Part shown: positions 1 to 10,170 of the stretch, piece by piece
How the letters are laid out: each line of letters opens with the position of its first letter
How positions within the stretch are numbered: the first letter of the stretch is position 1
Origin: Lophium mytilinum
Taxonomy: Eukaryota; Ascomycota; Dothideomycetes; Mytilinidiales; Mytilinidiaceae
Length of the DNA: 64,000 nucleotides
Direction of reading: 5' to 3'
NCBI GenBank assembly: GCA_010093605.1
Contig: MU004198.1
Location: forward strand, 1,432,456-1,496,455
Notes under the pieces: generated by a model
The model's database searches: none
What the model was told of the DNA's origin: nothing
The model's input: only the letters and a program-made list of their open reading frames with translations
Made by a program: the position numbers and the translations under genes

Positions 1-542
1 CCACTCTTCGAAGCTCCTCTCCAGATGCGGCGTTGTGCTCTGTGGCATGGCGACGGCTAGCAGGACAGAGTCGGAGCTATATCCACAAGCCTTCTCTACC
101 ACATCGGCAATAGCTTTAAGTGTCTCCTTCACCGCGTCCTACCCTAGTCAGTACACTGCTGTCATAGTTGGAGTCGAGCACACCCACCAGATGCTCTTCC
201 TTCACTGGTTTTCTGAAACAGTATACCCAGGCGCCCAACACGCTCACGACCTCCCTCGCCTCCGGCTTGACAAACTCCTCCCGCCATTCGCCAACATGTG
301 GTATTTCGTCGATCCAGATAGGGAGAGTAGCGGTATAATAGCGTGTCTCGAGCTTCCACTCGTGTGAAAGACCGGCAGTGGAATCTGTTATGAGGTCGGG
401 GGCCGATCCAGTGAGATCTGTGGGGTGTGTTAGAGGAGCTTCAGAAGGTATGTGAGCTAGGTTATGGACCTTTGAGGAGATGTAGGACGCCGGAATCGGG
501 CGCTCCGACAGCTAGAATACGGCGAGGATGATCGATTTCCAT
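1..542 (-). CDS. Alpha/gamma-adaptin-binding protein p34 / Irc6-like (5' part; C-terminus off the left edge)
   Basis: Three exons, at 542-470, 417-188 and 138-1, join in phase to give the first ~147 residues; the rest lies beyond position 1. The start codon at 542-540 gives an N-terminus with the pattern RRILAVGAPDSG followed by LLKDLTGSAPD, which resembles the degenerate nucleotide-binding fold at the start of the p34/Irc6 family. Members of that family bind clathrin-adaptor subunits and assist AP-complex or clathrin traffic in the cytosol. Intron 1 (418-469) and intron 2 (139-187, 49 nt, branch point CTGAC) are GT-AG. A WIDEIP segment and a region ending SFEEW are typical of the family middle. 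The gene is in tandem with SmD3 (same strand, 409 bp upstream of this start). Assigned from memory of the family, not by a search. Confidence 0.72.
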
Positions 543-951
543 CTTGGGATCAGGTAGACGGTTTTCACATTGCTGTGGGGAAGTAGTGGGATGTTGTTGG
601 GGTCGAAGGTGTCATCTGCGGAGAGCTCGGTGGTCTTGGCAGGAGTGAAGAAGCCCCACCATGAATGATATCAGGATGTCGTAGCTAGTAATTGGCTGGA
701 TATCATTCAATTGGTTTATTTGCAGTATACCTTGGATTTTAGAGGTCAAGCAGAGGCCAGTAAGTAGACCAAAGCACCTGGAACCTCCCTGGCAGTGCGC
801 CGAACGCCCTGGCTATGCCACCGTCTCCCACTGTTCGTGTGTAGACCAAACGATGTGTTGGTGAAGCGGCTTTCGTCCATAGTACAAAGTACCCCTCTGC
901 TTCAGCCTGGACCTCGCGCATGGTGTCTCGAGTCGCAATATTGACTTCCTC

Positions 952-1512
952 TCAAGGACGTCCACCCCTTTGACCGCGCGCCCTGTTCACCGTCGCCCTT
1001 CCACGCGCCAAACCCACACCTCTACCCCTCGTGCCTCTCGACCTAAACATGGGCGCATTCCTAATTTATCCATTAGCTTCGTCCAGTGAAATCCCCGGCG
1101 CCTTGCAGTAAAATCCCTGTGTGACCAGACGTACCGCAACATGTCCGGAACGATGAAGAAGCGCACGTGTGATCCGCGGATGTACACTTGGTCGAGATGG
1201 GATACACGGCCGTCGCGCGCGGTTACGGTGATGTCTCTGAGCTGGACGTTCATGTTGTCTTCGGCTACACCAGGAATATATATTAGCTTCAGGTGCATAC
1301 TACGAAAAATAGCGGGAGAGGCCCAAACTCGCCTTCTATAAGCTTGCCGCGGTAGACTTGGCCAGACGTGATCTCGAGAGTAACAACATGACCCTAAAAC
1401 ACAGTGATGTCAGCCAGTTGCGCTTGCGCTGGGCGGGGGGAGGGATTTCGCGGGGTCTACACACGGTTGCTTCGTTGAGCAGCTTGATAGGAATGCCAAT
1501 AGTGCTAGTCAT
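952..1512 (-). CDS. SMD3: Small nuclear ribonucleoprotein SmD3
   Basis: Core Sm protein of the spliceosomal U1, U2, U4 and U5 snRNPs, forming part of the heptameric ring on snRNA in the nucleus. Four exons (1512-1465, 1393-1333, 1264-1135, 1060-952) give 115 residues, close to the usual fungal length. Visible: the N-terminus [15 protein letters not shown], the Sm1 motif ending in [16 protein letters not shown], the Sm2 motif [10 protein letters not shown] followed by FIVPDMLR, then NAPMF and an RG/RGG-rich tail ending RGQRGGRP. The second intron (1265-1332) has GC rather than GT at its 5' end (AAG|GCGAGT ... TAG), required to keep the invariant LIEAEDN. The other two introns are GT-AG. Divergent from GEP4. 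Identification is very secure. Confidence 0.95.
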
Positions 1513-1747
1513 TTTGGCGGTGTCTCAGTCGCGCGGTATGGTAGCGAGGGTATCGTAAAAGCTTGAAGGTCGCGGTGGGAAGGCCGATATTGAATGTGGA
1601 GGGAATTGACAAGGTGTTGAAAGTGAGGCCGAAGCTCAATTCGCTAGCGCCGTAATTCCGCTGCCGCCAAGACCTCCGACCATCTCGACTCCACCCTCCC
1701 CTGCCTCCAGATTTTCCTATCTACCATCAAATCAAACATCACTCCCC
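1513..1747. promoter_or_regulatory. Shared divergent promoter of SMD3 and GEP4
   Basis: Only 235 bp separate the start codons of the divergently transcribed SMD3 (minus) and GEP4 (plus), so both promoters must lie here or overlap the genes. No recognised factor site was found. A pyrimidine-rich stretch (about 1665-1735) lies just upstream of the GEP4 ATG, as is common for fungal 5' leaders. Confidence 0.5.
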
Positions 1748-2660
1748 ATGAACATCTCGGGGACGCTCAACGTCTTTAGGTTAATCAGAGATCCGGCACT
1801 GTGCTTACCGCATCACACTGTCTCCACGTTCAATCATTTGCCAGTGCCGTTATCCAGAGCTTTTGCAGGCAAAAATGGAGAATCCAAGGTGGACATCAGG
1901 GCGGTAGTCCTAGACAAGGATAACTGTTTTGCGGTACCACATACAGACGAAGTCTATAAGCCGTACAATGTATGAAACTTGTTCCATTTGATTATTATTT
2001 CCAGCTCCGTCTCTATCAACATTGCGGAGTCGTCTTCATTTAAAAGTGCAACGAGCTCCATCACCCATCTCCTACACTTGCTTGAAAGAAAGCATCGTGT
2101 GTTTAGCAGAGAACCTCAAAGCTAACTAAGTCCATAGGACAAATTTCAAGAACTCCGGAAAGCCTATCCGGGCTCCCGACTCTTGATCGTCTCCAACACA
2201 GCTGGAACAGGGTCCGACCTAGGTTATGCGCAAGCAGACATCCTGGAACGCAATACAGGAGTCAAAGTACTCCGGCATAATACCAAAGTATGCCGAGTTA
2301 CAGCTCAGAAACACGCAGACTATCACGGCTAACGCTCTCAACATAGAAACCTGGATGCCGTCAAGAGGTGCTCAACTACTTCCGCAACGCTCCCGACTCT
2401 GGCGTAACTTCTGTCTCTCAAATCGCCGTAGTCGGAGACAGGCTTTTCACCGACGTCATGATGGCGAACTTGATGGGCGGGCATGGGTTCTGGGTTAAGG
2501 ATGGCGTTGTCGAGGACAAGAACTTGGTATGGTTGTCGACGAAAGATTAAGCACACTAAGCTAACTATCTATAAAGTTTGCACGCGTGGAACATAAGCTT
2601 GCTGCGTTCCTGATGAAGAGGGGTTACAGTGCACCAAATCCACAAAGCGGGTTTGAGTAG
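1748..2660 (+). CDS. GEP4: Mitochondrial phosphatidylglycerophosphate phosphatase Gep4 (HAD family)
   Basis: Dephosphorylates phosphatidylglycerophosphate to phosphatidylglycerol in cardiolipin synthesis at the matrix side of the mitochondrial inner membrane. Four exons (1748-1969, 2138-2287, 2347-2526, 2577-2660) join in phase to 211 residues. HAD motifs are all visible: motif I DKDNC, motif II with SNTAG, a lysine at KKPGC, and motif IV GDRLFTDVMMAN. The N-terminus (MNISGTLNVFRLIRDP) matches the family's usual opening. The first intron is 168 nt, longer than the other two (59 and 50 nt). The C-terminus ends MKRGYSAPNPQSGFE. Assignment is secure; exon 1/2 joining (PYN|DKFQELRKAYPG) fits the family well. 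Confidence 0.92.
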
Positions 2661-3314
2661 CTGCACTCTACCTAGGTAGAGCTGTTCATTCGCAGTTCGC
2701 AGTTTGTGATGCTCCCTGTACAATACTGTAGAATGATGTATCTGCTAGTGCCCTCAACCATGCCTCGTAGAGACTAAAAGGAGACGTGCTACTCCTGGAT
2801 TTTCACAGCTCTTCGTCTGTGAAGTAGAAACTGGCTGCGAAGGGTCCTACGCGGTATTTGCGCGGTTTCTTACACAATTCGTTGCACGGGGTCAGATTCC
2901 CAAAGATTTGCAGCCAAGCGGGCTAAAGAACTACCTCGGCGAGAGGTAAACTCCCATCCATTGAGCCAATTATACAAAGCGAGATTAAGAGGAAATAGTT
3001 CTCGCAGGGGCTTTGTGTTGGAGCACGGCCCCGTACTGGCTCATCGGCTGGCTTTTCCCCTTTGCGCCAGCTTCACCTCCACCACTCTCCATCCGGCAAA
3101 AATTTGCGTATCGACTTTTACATAACCACATAACCACATAACGTCCAGACCCCAACGCTTACCTAGGTACGGGCCGGCAGCAGGCATGAATATGTTCCGA
3201 CGCGAAAGATTGCCCGAGTGGAGCCTCTCGCTTGAATTAAACTCTATTATATATCTTGAAAAAACTACACGGCCGACGTATGTCTGTTTCAGTCTCCTTT
3301 CTCATTAATCAATC
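2661..3314. other. Intergenic, GEP4 terminator side and permease promoter
   Basis: 654 bp without a supported gene. It holds the 3' end of GEP4 and the upstream region of the permease. A short tandem run of a CATAAC/CACATAAC unit sits at about 3120-3142. No RNA gene or mobile element recognised. Confidence 0.5.
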
Positions 3315-5033
3315 ATGAACTATGAGGACCCAAACCTAGAGGCAAAAGAGATAGGGCGCACTTCGAAGGACATTGAAAGATGTATTGACGAAAGGAGCCG
3401 TCCAGCGATATTAGCACCTTCCGACAGCCGTAATACTCCAACAAATCAGTCTCACAAACCTACATGGGAAGTCGTTAAGCAATGGAACTCTAAATTTGAG
3501 GCGTTCACTGGATTGGAATCTCGAGGCATCGCGCGAGTTGAGCTATCCGAACGGCAGCCGGTGGCCACGACCTCGTACTTCATCCTCGACGTCATTCTAC
3601 TCTGGATTAGTTGCGACTTGACGGCGAATACCGTCGTCCTTTCCATGCTAGGGCCATTGGTCTTTGAGCTGAGTCTGAAGGATGCTGCATTATGTGCCGT
3701 CTTTGGCGCCCTGATTGGCAGCCTTGGGCCGGCGTATATTTGCACATGGGGACCGCGAAGCGGTAACAGAACTATGGTATGCTCATTCTCCACTTCTCTC
3801 ATTCCCGTGTAGACTCTGTACTAGAATCTCAACTATGAGACTAACTACCGGCGCCAGATAATTGCTAGATACTTCATGGGCTACTACCCAAGCAAGTTGT
3901 GTTGTGTACTCAGTCTTGTCATCATGCTGGGATACGGCACTATCAACTGCATAATCACTGGGCAACTTCTCTCTGCAGTTCAAGGTGGTAGTATGTCTCT
4001 CGTGGTTGGGATCTTGGTTGTTTCTATCATTGCTCTCATCGTCGCAGTGACTGGCATGAAAGCGTTCCACGCTTACGAGCGGTATGCTTGGTTCCCACAA
4101 GTTCTAGTTCTCTTCGTCCTCATTGGAAGTGCTGGATCCAAATTCGACACTACTACTCCTTCCAAAGGCGACTCTTCCACCGTCATCGGCCATAGGATTT
4201 CCTTCTTGTCACTATGTGTGTCTTCGCCGCTCGCGTGGGCAACTATTGCAGCCGACTTCTTTGTGTACTATCCGCCAAATACTTCGAAGAGGGCCCTGTT
4301 TATCTCCACCTACATCGGAAACATCGTCGCCTTTTCCTTCGCGTACCTAGTTGGCATTGGGCTCGCAAGCGGCGTTGCGAACACTCGAGACTGGGCGGCT
4401 GCCTACGACAAATCACAAGGAGCACTTATTCTCACTGGATTCAACGGACTCCGCGCGTTTGGCTCTATATGCGGCGTTCTCATTGCGCTGGGCGTAATAT
4501 CAGACCAAATCGCGGCAACATACTCCTCGGCACTCGTCCTTCAGATGCTCGACCGCCGCATTGGCCGAGTCCCTCGCTGGCTCCTTACCCTACTCATCGT
4601 TGCCATCTACACGGCTTGTGCCATTGGTGGACGCAACTCGCTTTTCGACATATTTCAGAACTTTCTTGCACTGATGGGGTACTGGGTCTCGATATTTGTC
4701 TGCATTGCATTGGAAGAGCAGGTCTTGTTTCGCACCGCACGCATCAAACGACTACGGTCTCGTAATCCGGAACTAGAGCATGAAGATGATGGGTTTGATT
4801 GGGACGTCTGGCATGACTGGAAAAGCGTACCAGCTGGGCTTGCTGCCCTCGTCTCATTCTTGATTGGTTGGGTGGGCGCAATAGTGAGCATGGACCAAGC
4901 ATGGTATGTCGGACCTGTTGCAAAGTTAGTAGGCAAAGATGGTGCGGATCTGGGACTGTGGGTTGCTACCGGTTTCACTTTGCTATCTTATCCGCCATTG
5001 AGATATCTAGAGCTGAAAAGATTAGGGCGATAG
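3315..5033 (+). CDS. NCS1-family purine/cytosine-type permease
   Basis: Polytopic plasma-membrane transporter of the nucleobase:cation symporter-1 family (Fcy2/FcyB type), importing a purine, cytosine or related compound with protons; the substrate cannot be read from sequence. Exons 3315-3776 and 3858-5033 give 545 residues with about 12 hydrophobic segments, the standard size. Markers: a cytosolic N-terminus of ~85 residues, the first-helix region with WISCDLTANTVVLSMLGP, the loop CTWGPRSGNRTMIIARYFMG, the segment SPLAWATIAADFFVYYP, and GVISDQIAATYSSAL. The single intron (3777-3857) is GT-AG. The C-terminal tail is short and basic (LELKRLGR). It stands alone, with no purine catabolic genes beside it. 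Family assignment is secure. Confidence 0.88.
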
Positions 5034-5461
5034 TAAAAAGCCGTTGATCTTGAATATCCTAGAGAAGGGCCTTTCAAGGAAACACGCTATTCTCCTCATA
5101 GTTTCTACTAATGATATGCTTATATGGCCTAGTCCAATACGCGTGTATGGGCCCCAAGTTTCTTACCACCGCTACTAACCCCTGTCACCATTTCACTGGC
5201 CATGCACGCATCACCCAGATGTAAGCATAGATCTATATACAAACTCCAACTGCTTAGTCAAGCGACAAACTAAGCTTCCCCAGCTTACCGTCCCCACAGC
5301 TTCGGCGCTGGTCCATCGGCATATCCGATGGCGCTTCTAAGATCAAGCTTTTGTGTATCCATTATTCTTTATAAACTGTCGTGCTCGCGGCCGCCATCCC
5401 GCTCAGACAGTATAACTTTTCCCTATAGAGCAGACCATTCCCACGTCTCAATATCATAGCT
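5034..5461. other. Intergenic between permease and sulfotransferase-like gene
   Basis: 428 bp, containing the permease 3' end and the next gene's promoter. A TATA-like TTCTTTATAAACT occurs at about 5364-5376, roughly 90 bp before the next start codon. Nothing else is recognised. Confidence 0.45.
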
Positions 5462-6347
5462 ATGTCAGGTAGCGAGTCCAAAGCACATGGCAAAGGGCTT
5501 CAGGTCATCGGGGTTAGTGCCTCCATCTACTAAACATTCCCCACATACGACTGAGACCAATTCCTAGGCCGGTCTCCCTCGAACCTCAACAAGCTCCCTC
5601 CAAACCGGTCTCCAAATCCTAGGCTACGACCCATGCTACCACACCATCACGCATCTCCTCCCCAATGCATCCACCCAAGGCCCCATGTGGCTGAAAGCAA
5701 TGAACACGCGAGACAAAGCCGTGCGCCAAAAGATCCTGGCCGAGATCGTGTCCGGCTACTCCGCTATCGTTGACGGACCAGGCTGCTTCTTCGTCGAAGA
5801 CTGGGTGGAGATGTATCCGGATGCGAAGGTAGAAGACATTGCTAGTGACGTGAGGCTGTAAAAGAGGTTACTCTTTACTGATGATGGGTAGTTCATCTTG
5901 GGCATGCGAAAATCTCCACAAGCTTGGCTCGACTCTGTAATGGGCTCCATGGGCAAGGTCTTCGGCAAAGGACCGATGTATTACCTTGTCTACTTCGTCC
6001 CGGAGATGCACTTTGGGTTCAAGATGAATAACCTCTGGGACGTGCAAACGTTCGAGAAGCACGGTGTACATGTCCGGACTACTGATTTCTATCTCAAGCA
6101 TAATGATGAAATCAGGGAAATCGTACCGAAAGAGCGCCTGTTGGAGTTCCAAGCGGCGGACGGGTGGGCGCCCTTGTGCAATTTTCTAGGAAAAGAAAAA
6201 CCGGCTGGGGAATTCCCGCATCGGAATGATAGTAAGGCCGCGAACCAGCTCATGAAGAGTTTTGCAATCAACGGATTGGGCGTATGGGCCGCCATTGGGT
6301 TGGGCATATATGGAGCTTACTGGGGTTTGACAGCTTTATTGATTTAG
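5462..6347 (+). CDS. Fungal sulfotransferase-like P-loop protein with C-terminal membrane segment
   Basis: Three exons (5462-5512, 5568-5828, 5892-6347) join in phase to 255 residues. The start is chosen because it places a short leader (MSGSESKAHGKGLQVIG) just before AGLPRTSTSSLQTGL, which resembles the 5'-phosphosulfate-binding loop of the fungal Sulfotransfer_4 family (G-x-P-R-T-G-T-S-S-L). Further family features are the GPGCFFVEDW stretch, DAKFILGMRKSPQAWLDSV (a 3'-phosphate-like R..P..W..S pattern) and the EFQAADGWAPLCNFLG ending. A final hydrophobic stretch (GVWAAIGLGIYGAYWGL) suggests membrane anchoring. True sulfotransfer activity has not been shown for most of this family, so the substrate is unknown. 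It is convergent with the next gene, with only 53 bp between stop codons. Confidence 0.8.
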
Positions 6348-6400
6348 GAAGACGTAGATACCCACTCAAACATCCGACAATACTCTCGAAGATGATACAA

Positions 6401-7900
6401 TCACCATATTACATCGTCCATCTTGAACCTCCACCAAGTCTTTTCGTTGTCTGCTTGCTTCCAAGCCTCCATCCCCCCTTGAACTCCATTCGCATCCACT
6501 TCCCACACTCCCTCTTCGACCATCATGCGCCAGCTTTGAAAGACCTGGTGTAGCATGACAGCGTGATTCTCGATGAACGAGTTCGAGCCCAACTGATAAA
6601 GATCCGTATAATTTTGCGAAAGTTCCGAAGTAGACCCAACAGGGGACCAGTTGGCCTTCTTCGCAAAGCCGTTTGCGCCTAGCGGGAACGGAAGAATGAG
6701 CTTGACGCCATTCGTAAAAGGCTCGTAATGCTCGGACTGGGAGACAATGTAGAGACCACTGGTAAGTCCGTCTAGCGTTGTTTGGGGGTCGCCAAAAAGG
6801 AATGTTCCCGATAACGACGAGTTCGGAGGGGACATGACTGTGAGATTGGAGGGGAAGAGAAGTGTTGGGGGTAGAAGACTAGTGAAGGTCGAGTCGGAGT
6901 ACATGTCGAACACTCGCATGGAGGCGAAAAGACGTGAGAGAGCTGAACGTGTTGGTATGGTAAGGCCGGGCGCTACGAAGGAAAATGGCGGTTTCGGCGC
7001 ACGAGAGAGGAAAGCGTGGAGGAAGCTTGGTGGAATATTGAGTGCGTACAGAGTGCCTGAGTCCACAAGGGGAGACCTTTTGTCTGAGCCCAGAAACTCC
7101 TTCATATCAGCCGACCTCTCATCGAGTGGTATCCGATTGATGATAGCGTCGACGAGGTTGGTGAACTCGTCCACGGCAAATCTGACATCTGTTTCGCAGT
7201 AGTACTGCCATGCCCATGGTGTGGAGTACGGCTGGTCTTCTTGCTTTCCTTCAGGTAATGCGGCAATCTTTCCAGCATTGATCATACTAAGGTACATCAT
7301 CAATGCTGTCTCTAGTGGATACATCAAAGCTTCGCTTCTCTCGTGATCAAAGATAGTTGGCGAATAGACCGTTAGATTTAATTCGTGATTGAAGACTAGG
7401 CCCATTCCATGACTCTCTTGATTCGCACTACTATAAAGCACGATCTCAGTAGTTTCATCGCCTAGCCCTTGAAGACCATTCCAGAGCTCCGAGGGATGAG
7501 AGAGGCCACGTAGTTGGAAGGTAAACGATAAGCCGTCCTCGGGCAGCTCAGCCAGCTTGAGGAACTCGACCACGGAAAGCGGCAATGGTAGCTTTTTCGC
7601 ATCTTCTCCGTAGCGCTCCCACCATGTCAGAGAGCTGCGCAGAGACGGATCTTTGTCGGGATTGTATCCTCGCCATCCCATTTCAACGATCTTGTTGTGT
7701 AATCGAGCACAACGCTCATAGTCTAGATGCGGACGGGCAACATTGGGCTCGAAATCTGATTTCTGGAACTCGTAATCCTGAATGCTGGGAAGCTGGAATC
7801 GGGTTTGCACATGACCTGATACGCTTTCTTGCAATACAGCGCTCAATTTGATGGCAAAGAAGATGAAGAGCGCAAGGAAGACGTTGCGTATTTCTCCCAT
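6401..7900 (-). CDS. Uncharacterised membrane-anchored/lumenal protein, 499 aa
   Basis: A single uninterrupted 499-codon reading frame. Residues ~5-22 are hydrophobic (VFLALFIFFAIKLSAVL) and read as a signal anchor or signal peptide. The remainder is soluble with several N-x-S/T sequons (LNLTVYS, SNLTVMS, QNYTDLY, PPNSSLSG), consistent with a lumenal or secreted protein. Tryptophan-rich segments (LTWWERYGED, STPWAWQYYCETD, KTWWRFKMDDVIW) and a proline-rich middle are evident. I considered the GPI-transamidase subunits PIG-S/Gpi17 and PIG-T/Gpi16 from its topology but could not align diagnostic motifs, so no function is assigned. Divergent from PUS4. Confidence 0.75.
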   Translation of the reverse strand: MGEIRNVFLALFIFFAIKLSAVLQESVSGHVQTRFQLPSIQDYEFQKSDFEPNVARPHLDYERCARLHNKIVEMGWRGYNPDKDPSLRSSLTWWERYGEDAKKLPLPLSVVEFLKLAELPEDGLSFTFQLRGLSHPSELWNGLQGLGDETTEIVLYSSANQESHGMGLVFNHELNLTVYSPTIFDHERSEALMYPLETALMMYLSMINAGKIAALPEGKQEDQPYSTPWAWQYYCETDVRFAVDEFTNLVDAIINRIPLDERSADMKEFLGSDKRSPLVDSGTLYALNIPPSFLHAFLSRAPKPPFSFVAPGLTIPTRSALSRLFASMRVFDMYSDSTFTSLLPPTLLFPSNLTVMSPPNSSLSGTFLFGDPQTTLDGLTSGLYIVSQSEHYEPFTNGVKLILPFPLGANGFAKKANWSPVGSTSELSQNYTDLYQLGSNSFIENHAVMLHQVFQSWRMMVEEGVWEVDANGVQGGMEAWKQADNEKTWWRFKMDDVIW

Positions 7901-8155
7901 CTTAGCTCACGTCTTCAGTCGATGAAGGATGGAGAACATAGCACCAAACTCACGTCAATGAGAAGAGCAGTATATGGAAGATTTTGTCCTTGATTGTTGT
8001 GAGATGAGAAGATGATGGTCTACAGCGCGGCGGTATAAGCATTCACGCCCCGAAGTCCCTCCGGCGTTTCAACCACAACTTCACTGCGAAGTTCCTCACC
8101 CATCAACTCTCGAGGACCTCCAATGACAAGTACACCCTTCCTCCTCCGCGCCATA
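7901..8155. promoter_or_regulatory. Divergent promoter of the 499-aa protein and PUS4
   Basis: About 255 bp between the two start codons (222 bp if PUS4 starts at 8123). No recognised factor-binding motif. The PUS4 side is pyrimidine-rich. Confidence 0.4.
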
Positions 8156-9626
8156 ATGACGACCTCGAAAGAGCCCCAAAAGGTCTTAGAAGGCGTTTTC
8201 GGTACGTATCACCCGCAATTGCAACCACAAGCCCTTCAACTTTCTCTAACCAAAAATACCCACAGCTATTCACAAACCCCCCGCCATCTCCTCCGCTGAA
8301 GTAATCCGCCGCCTCCAAGCCCACTTCAACCCCTCCGCCCTCTTTCGCCCCTGGTTCGTCGCCGAACGTGCCAAAATGCGCGCCGCGAACGCAAAACCAC
8401 GCCAGTTCAACCACCTCCAAGTCAAAATCGGCCATGGCGGTACGCTTGATCCACTTGCGACAGGTGTGCTCGTCATTGGTATTGGCCGCGGTACTAAGCT
8501 GTTAAGCCGGTTCTTGGAGTGCACGAAGAGCTACGAGTGCGTGGTACTCTTCGGCGCAGCAACAGACACCTATGATGTGACGGGCAAGGTGGTCAGCAAG
8601 GGCGATTATGGGCATATAACGCGAGAAAAGGTGGAGGAGGCGTTGAAGGGGTTCCGGGGGAAAATCATGCAGAAGCCGAGTGTGTTTAGTGCGCTGAAGG
8701 TTAACGGCAAGAAGATGTATGAGCTTGCGAGGGCGGGCGCTGAGTTGCCGGAGATCAAGCCCAGGGAAGTGGAGGTACTAAATCTGGAAATGGTGGAGTG
8801 GATGGAAGGGGGAATCCATGAGTATGAGTGGCCGGCCGAGGAGGTGGACGATGTGGCCCAGGCCGGTGCACAAAAGCTGATGGGAGCGAATGCGGAGGAC
8901 TTGAAGCTAGGCTTCAAGAGATTAAGGGATGACGATGATGGAGATGAGGATGTCCAGGAAGTTCAACCAGATTCCAAGAAGTCCAAAATTGAACAGATGG
9001 ACCCTGAACCTGTCATGTCAGGTGCATTGCCTGTTGAGAGTACTTCGAGACCGAGTGAAGCGCCACTGGAGACCGCGGCGAACCCTATTTCATCTACCGA
9101 AAGCAAGCCTATATTAGAACCCGCCCCTGCTGAGCCAACGGAATCAGGATCACAAGATCACTCCCCGAAACCAAAACCCAATCCACCAGCCGCCCGCCTC
9201 ACCATGACCGTAACATCCGGCTTCTACGTCCGCAGTCTCTGCCACGACCTGGGCCTTGCCCTCTCATCCTATGGCACTATGTCCACTCTAGTTCGCTCCC
9301 GCCAAGGAGACTACACTCTGGGCCAGAACGTGTTTGAATCCGGAGAGCTAGTAAAAGGGGAGGAAGTGTGGGCCCCCCAAATCCGGGGAATGCTAGAAGA
9401 GTCTATGGGGAAAGAGGGGTGGGAGGCAACAGAAGTTGTAGTAGGGGAGAATGATGCTGGAGGATGGACTCCTAGTAGTGGAGACCACCCTGAAGGTCGA
9501 GGGATTCAAAAGCACTTTAATGGGCGGGGAAAGAACAATTGGCGAGGCAAAGGTGAACGAAGGGGTAATTATGGCCGTGGGCGTGGAGAGGGAAATAAGA
9601 GGCGTAACTCGTCATCGCCCGAGTGA
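8156..9626 (+). CDS. PUS4: tRNA pseudouridine-55 synthase Pus4 (TruB family)
   Basis: Isomerises uridine 55 to pseudouridine in the T-arm of nuclear and mitochondrial tRNAs. Exons 8156-8201 and 8266-9626 give 468 residues. N-terminal KVLEGVFAIHKPPAISSAEV, then the catalytic motif HGGTLDPLATGVLV with the catalytic Asp, then FGAATDTYDVTGKV and the KPSVFSALKVNGKKMYE thumb-region motif. A long disordered acidic/proline insert (about residues 170-325) separates this from the closing TruB block TSGFYVRSLCHDLG; the C-terminus is Gly/Arg-rich. An in-frame ATG 33 nt upstream (8123) would add MTSTPFLLRAI, a possible mitochondrial leader; both starts are plausible. Divergent from the 499-aa gene. Confidence 0.9.
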
Positions 9627-10170
9627 TGCTAGCACTATTGCTACCCAAATGGGATAAAGCGTTGTGAAGCTGGCAAAGCTCGCACTGTAATTTGATACAA
9701 CTAGATACCCACTTAGATTACCAGAATGACTGTGCTCTGGGTGAAGCGTTGGAGCCAGTTGATGTCTGTTCTGGTGCTACTATACAGTGCCTCGTCATCA
9801 ATATTCGTGAATTTTTCTACGTGAGACTGGAAACCAGGGATAGCGGAGACACTTGCATTTGGCGTACACCGTTCTATCGCTGCGTGGGGTAAGCTGGCGA
9901 GCTTACTTGCTGTCCATAAATCCGGATTTCTCTTTTGTTCAGAATGCCGAAAATACTTTGAGGCTCCCCATGCAGGGGTGAACGAACGTACGGATGTCTA
10001 TGATGAAGCATTTTACAGACAGGCCGCATTAGATGTTTATCAATAATAGGACAGGAGTGTATTCTCGTGTGTGCCAGCCATCCTTGACCAACATCTGCCG
10101 CCTCTAGGTATCATTCCAGAATGCATCCAGTCCGCATACAGCCACCCTGGCCCGCTCCGTTGTGTTACTC
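9627..10170. other. Intergenic downstream of PUS4
   Basis: 544 bp with no supported gene; presumably the PUS4 3' UTR followed by spacer leading to the inverted-repeat element at 10171. Nothing else recognised. Confidence 0.45.

Noticed and set aside
543-700. Protein-like minus-strand frame just upstream of the p34/Irc6 start
   Set aside because: It runs out of frame with the gene, ends in a stop close to the true start, and has no upstream ATG or splice link.
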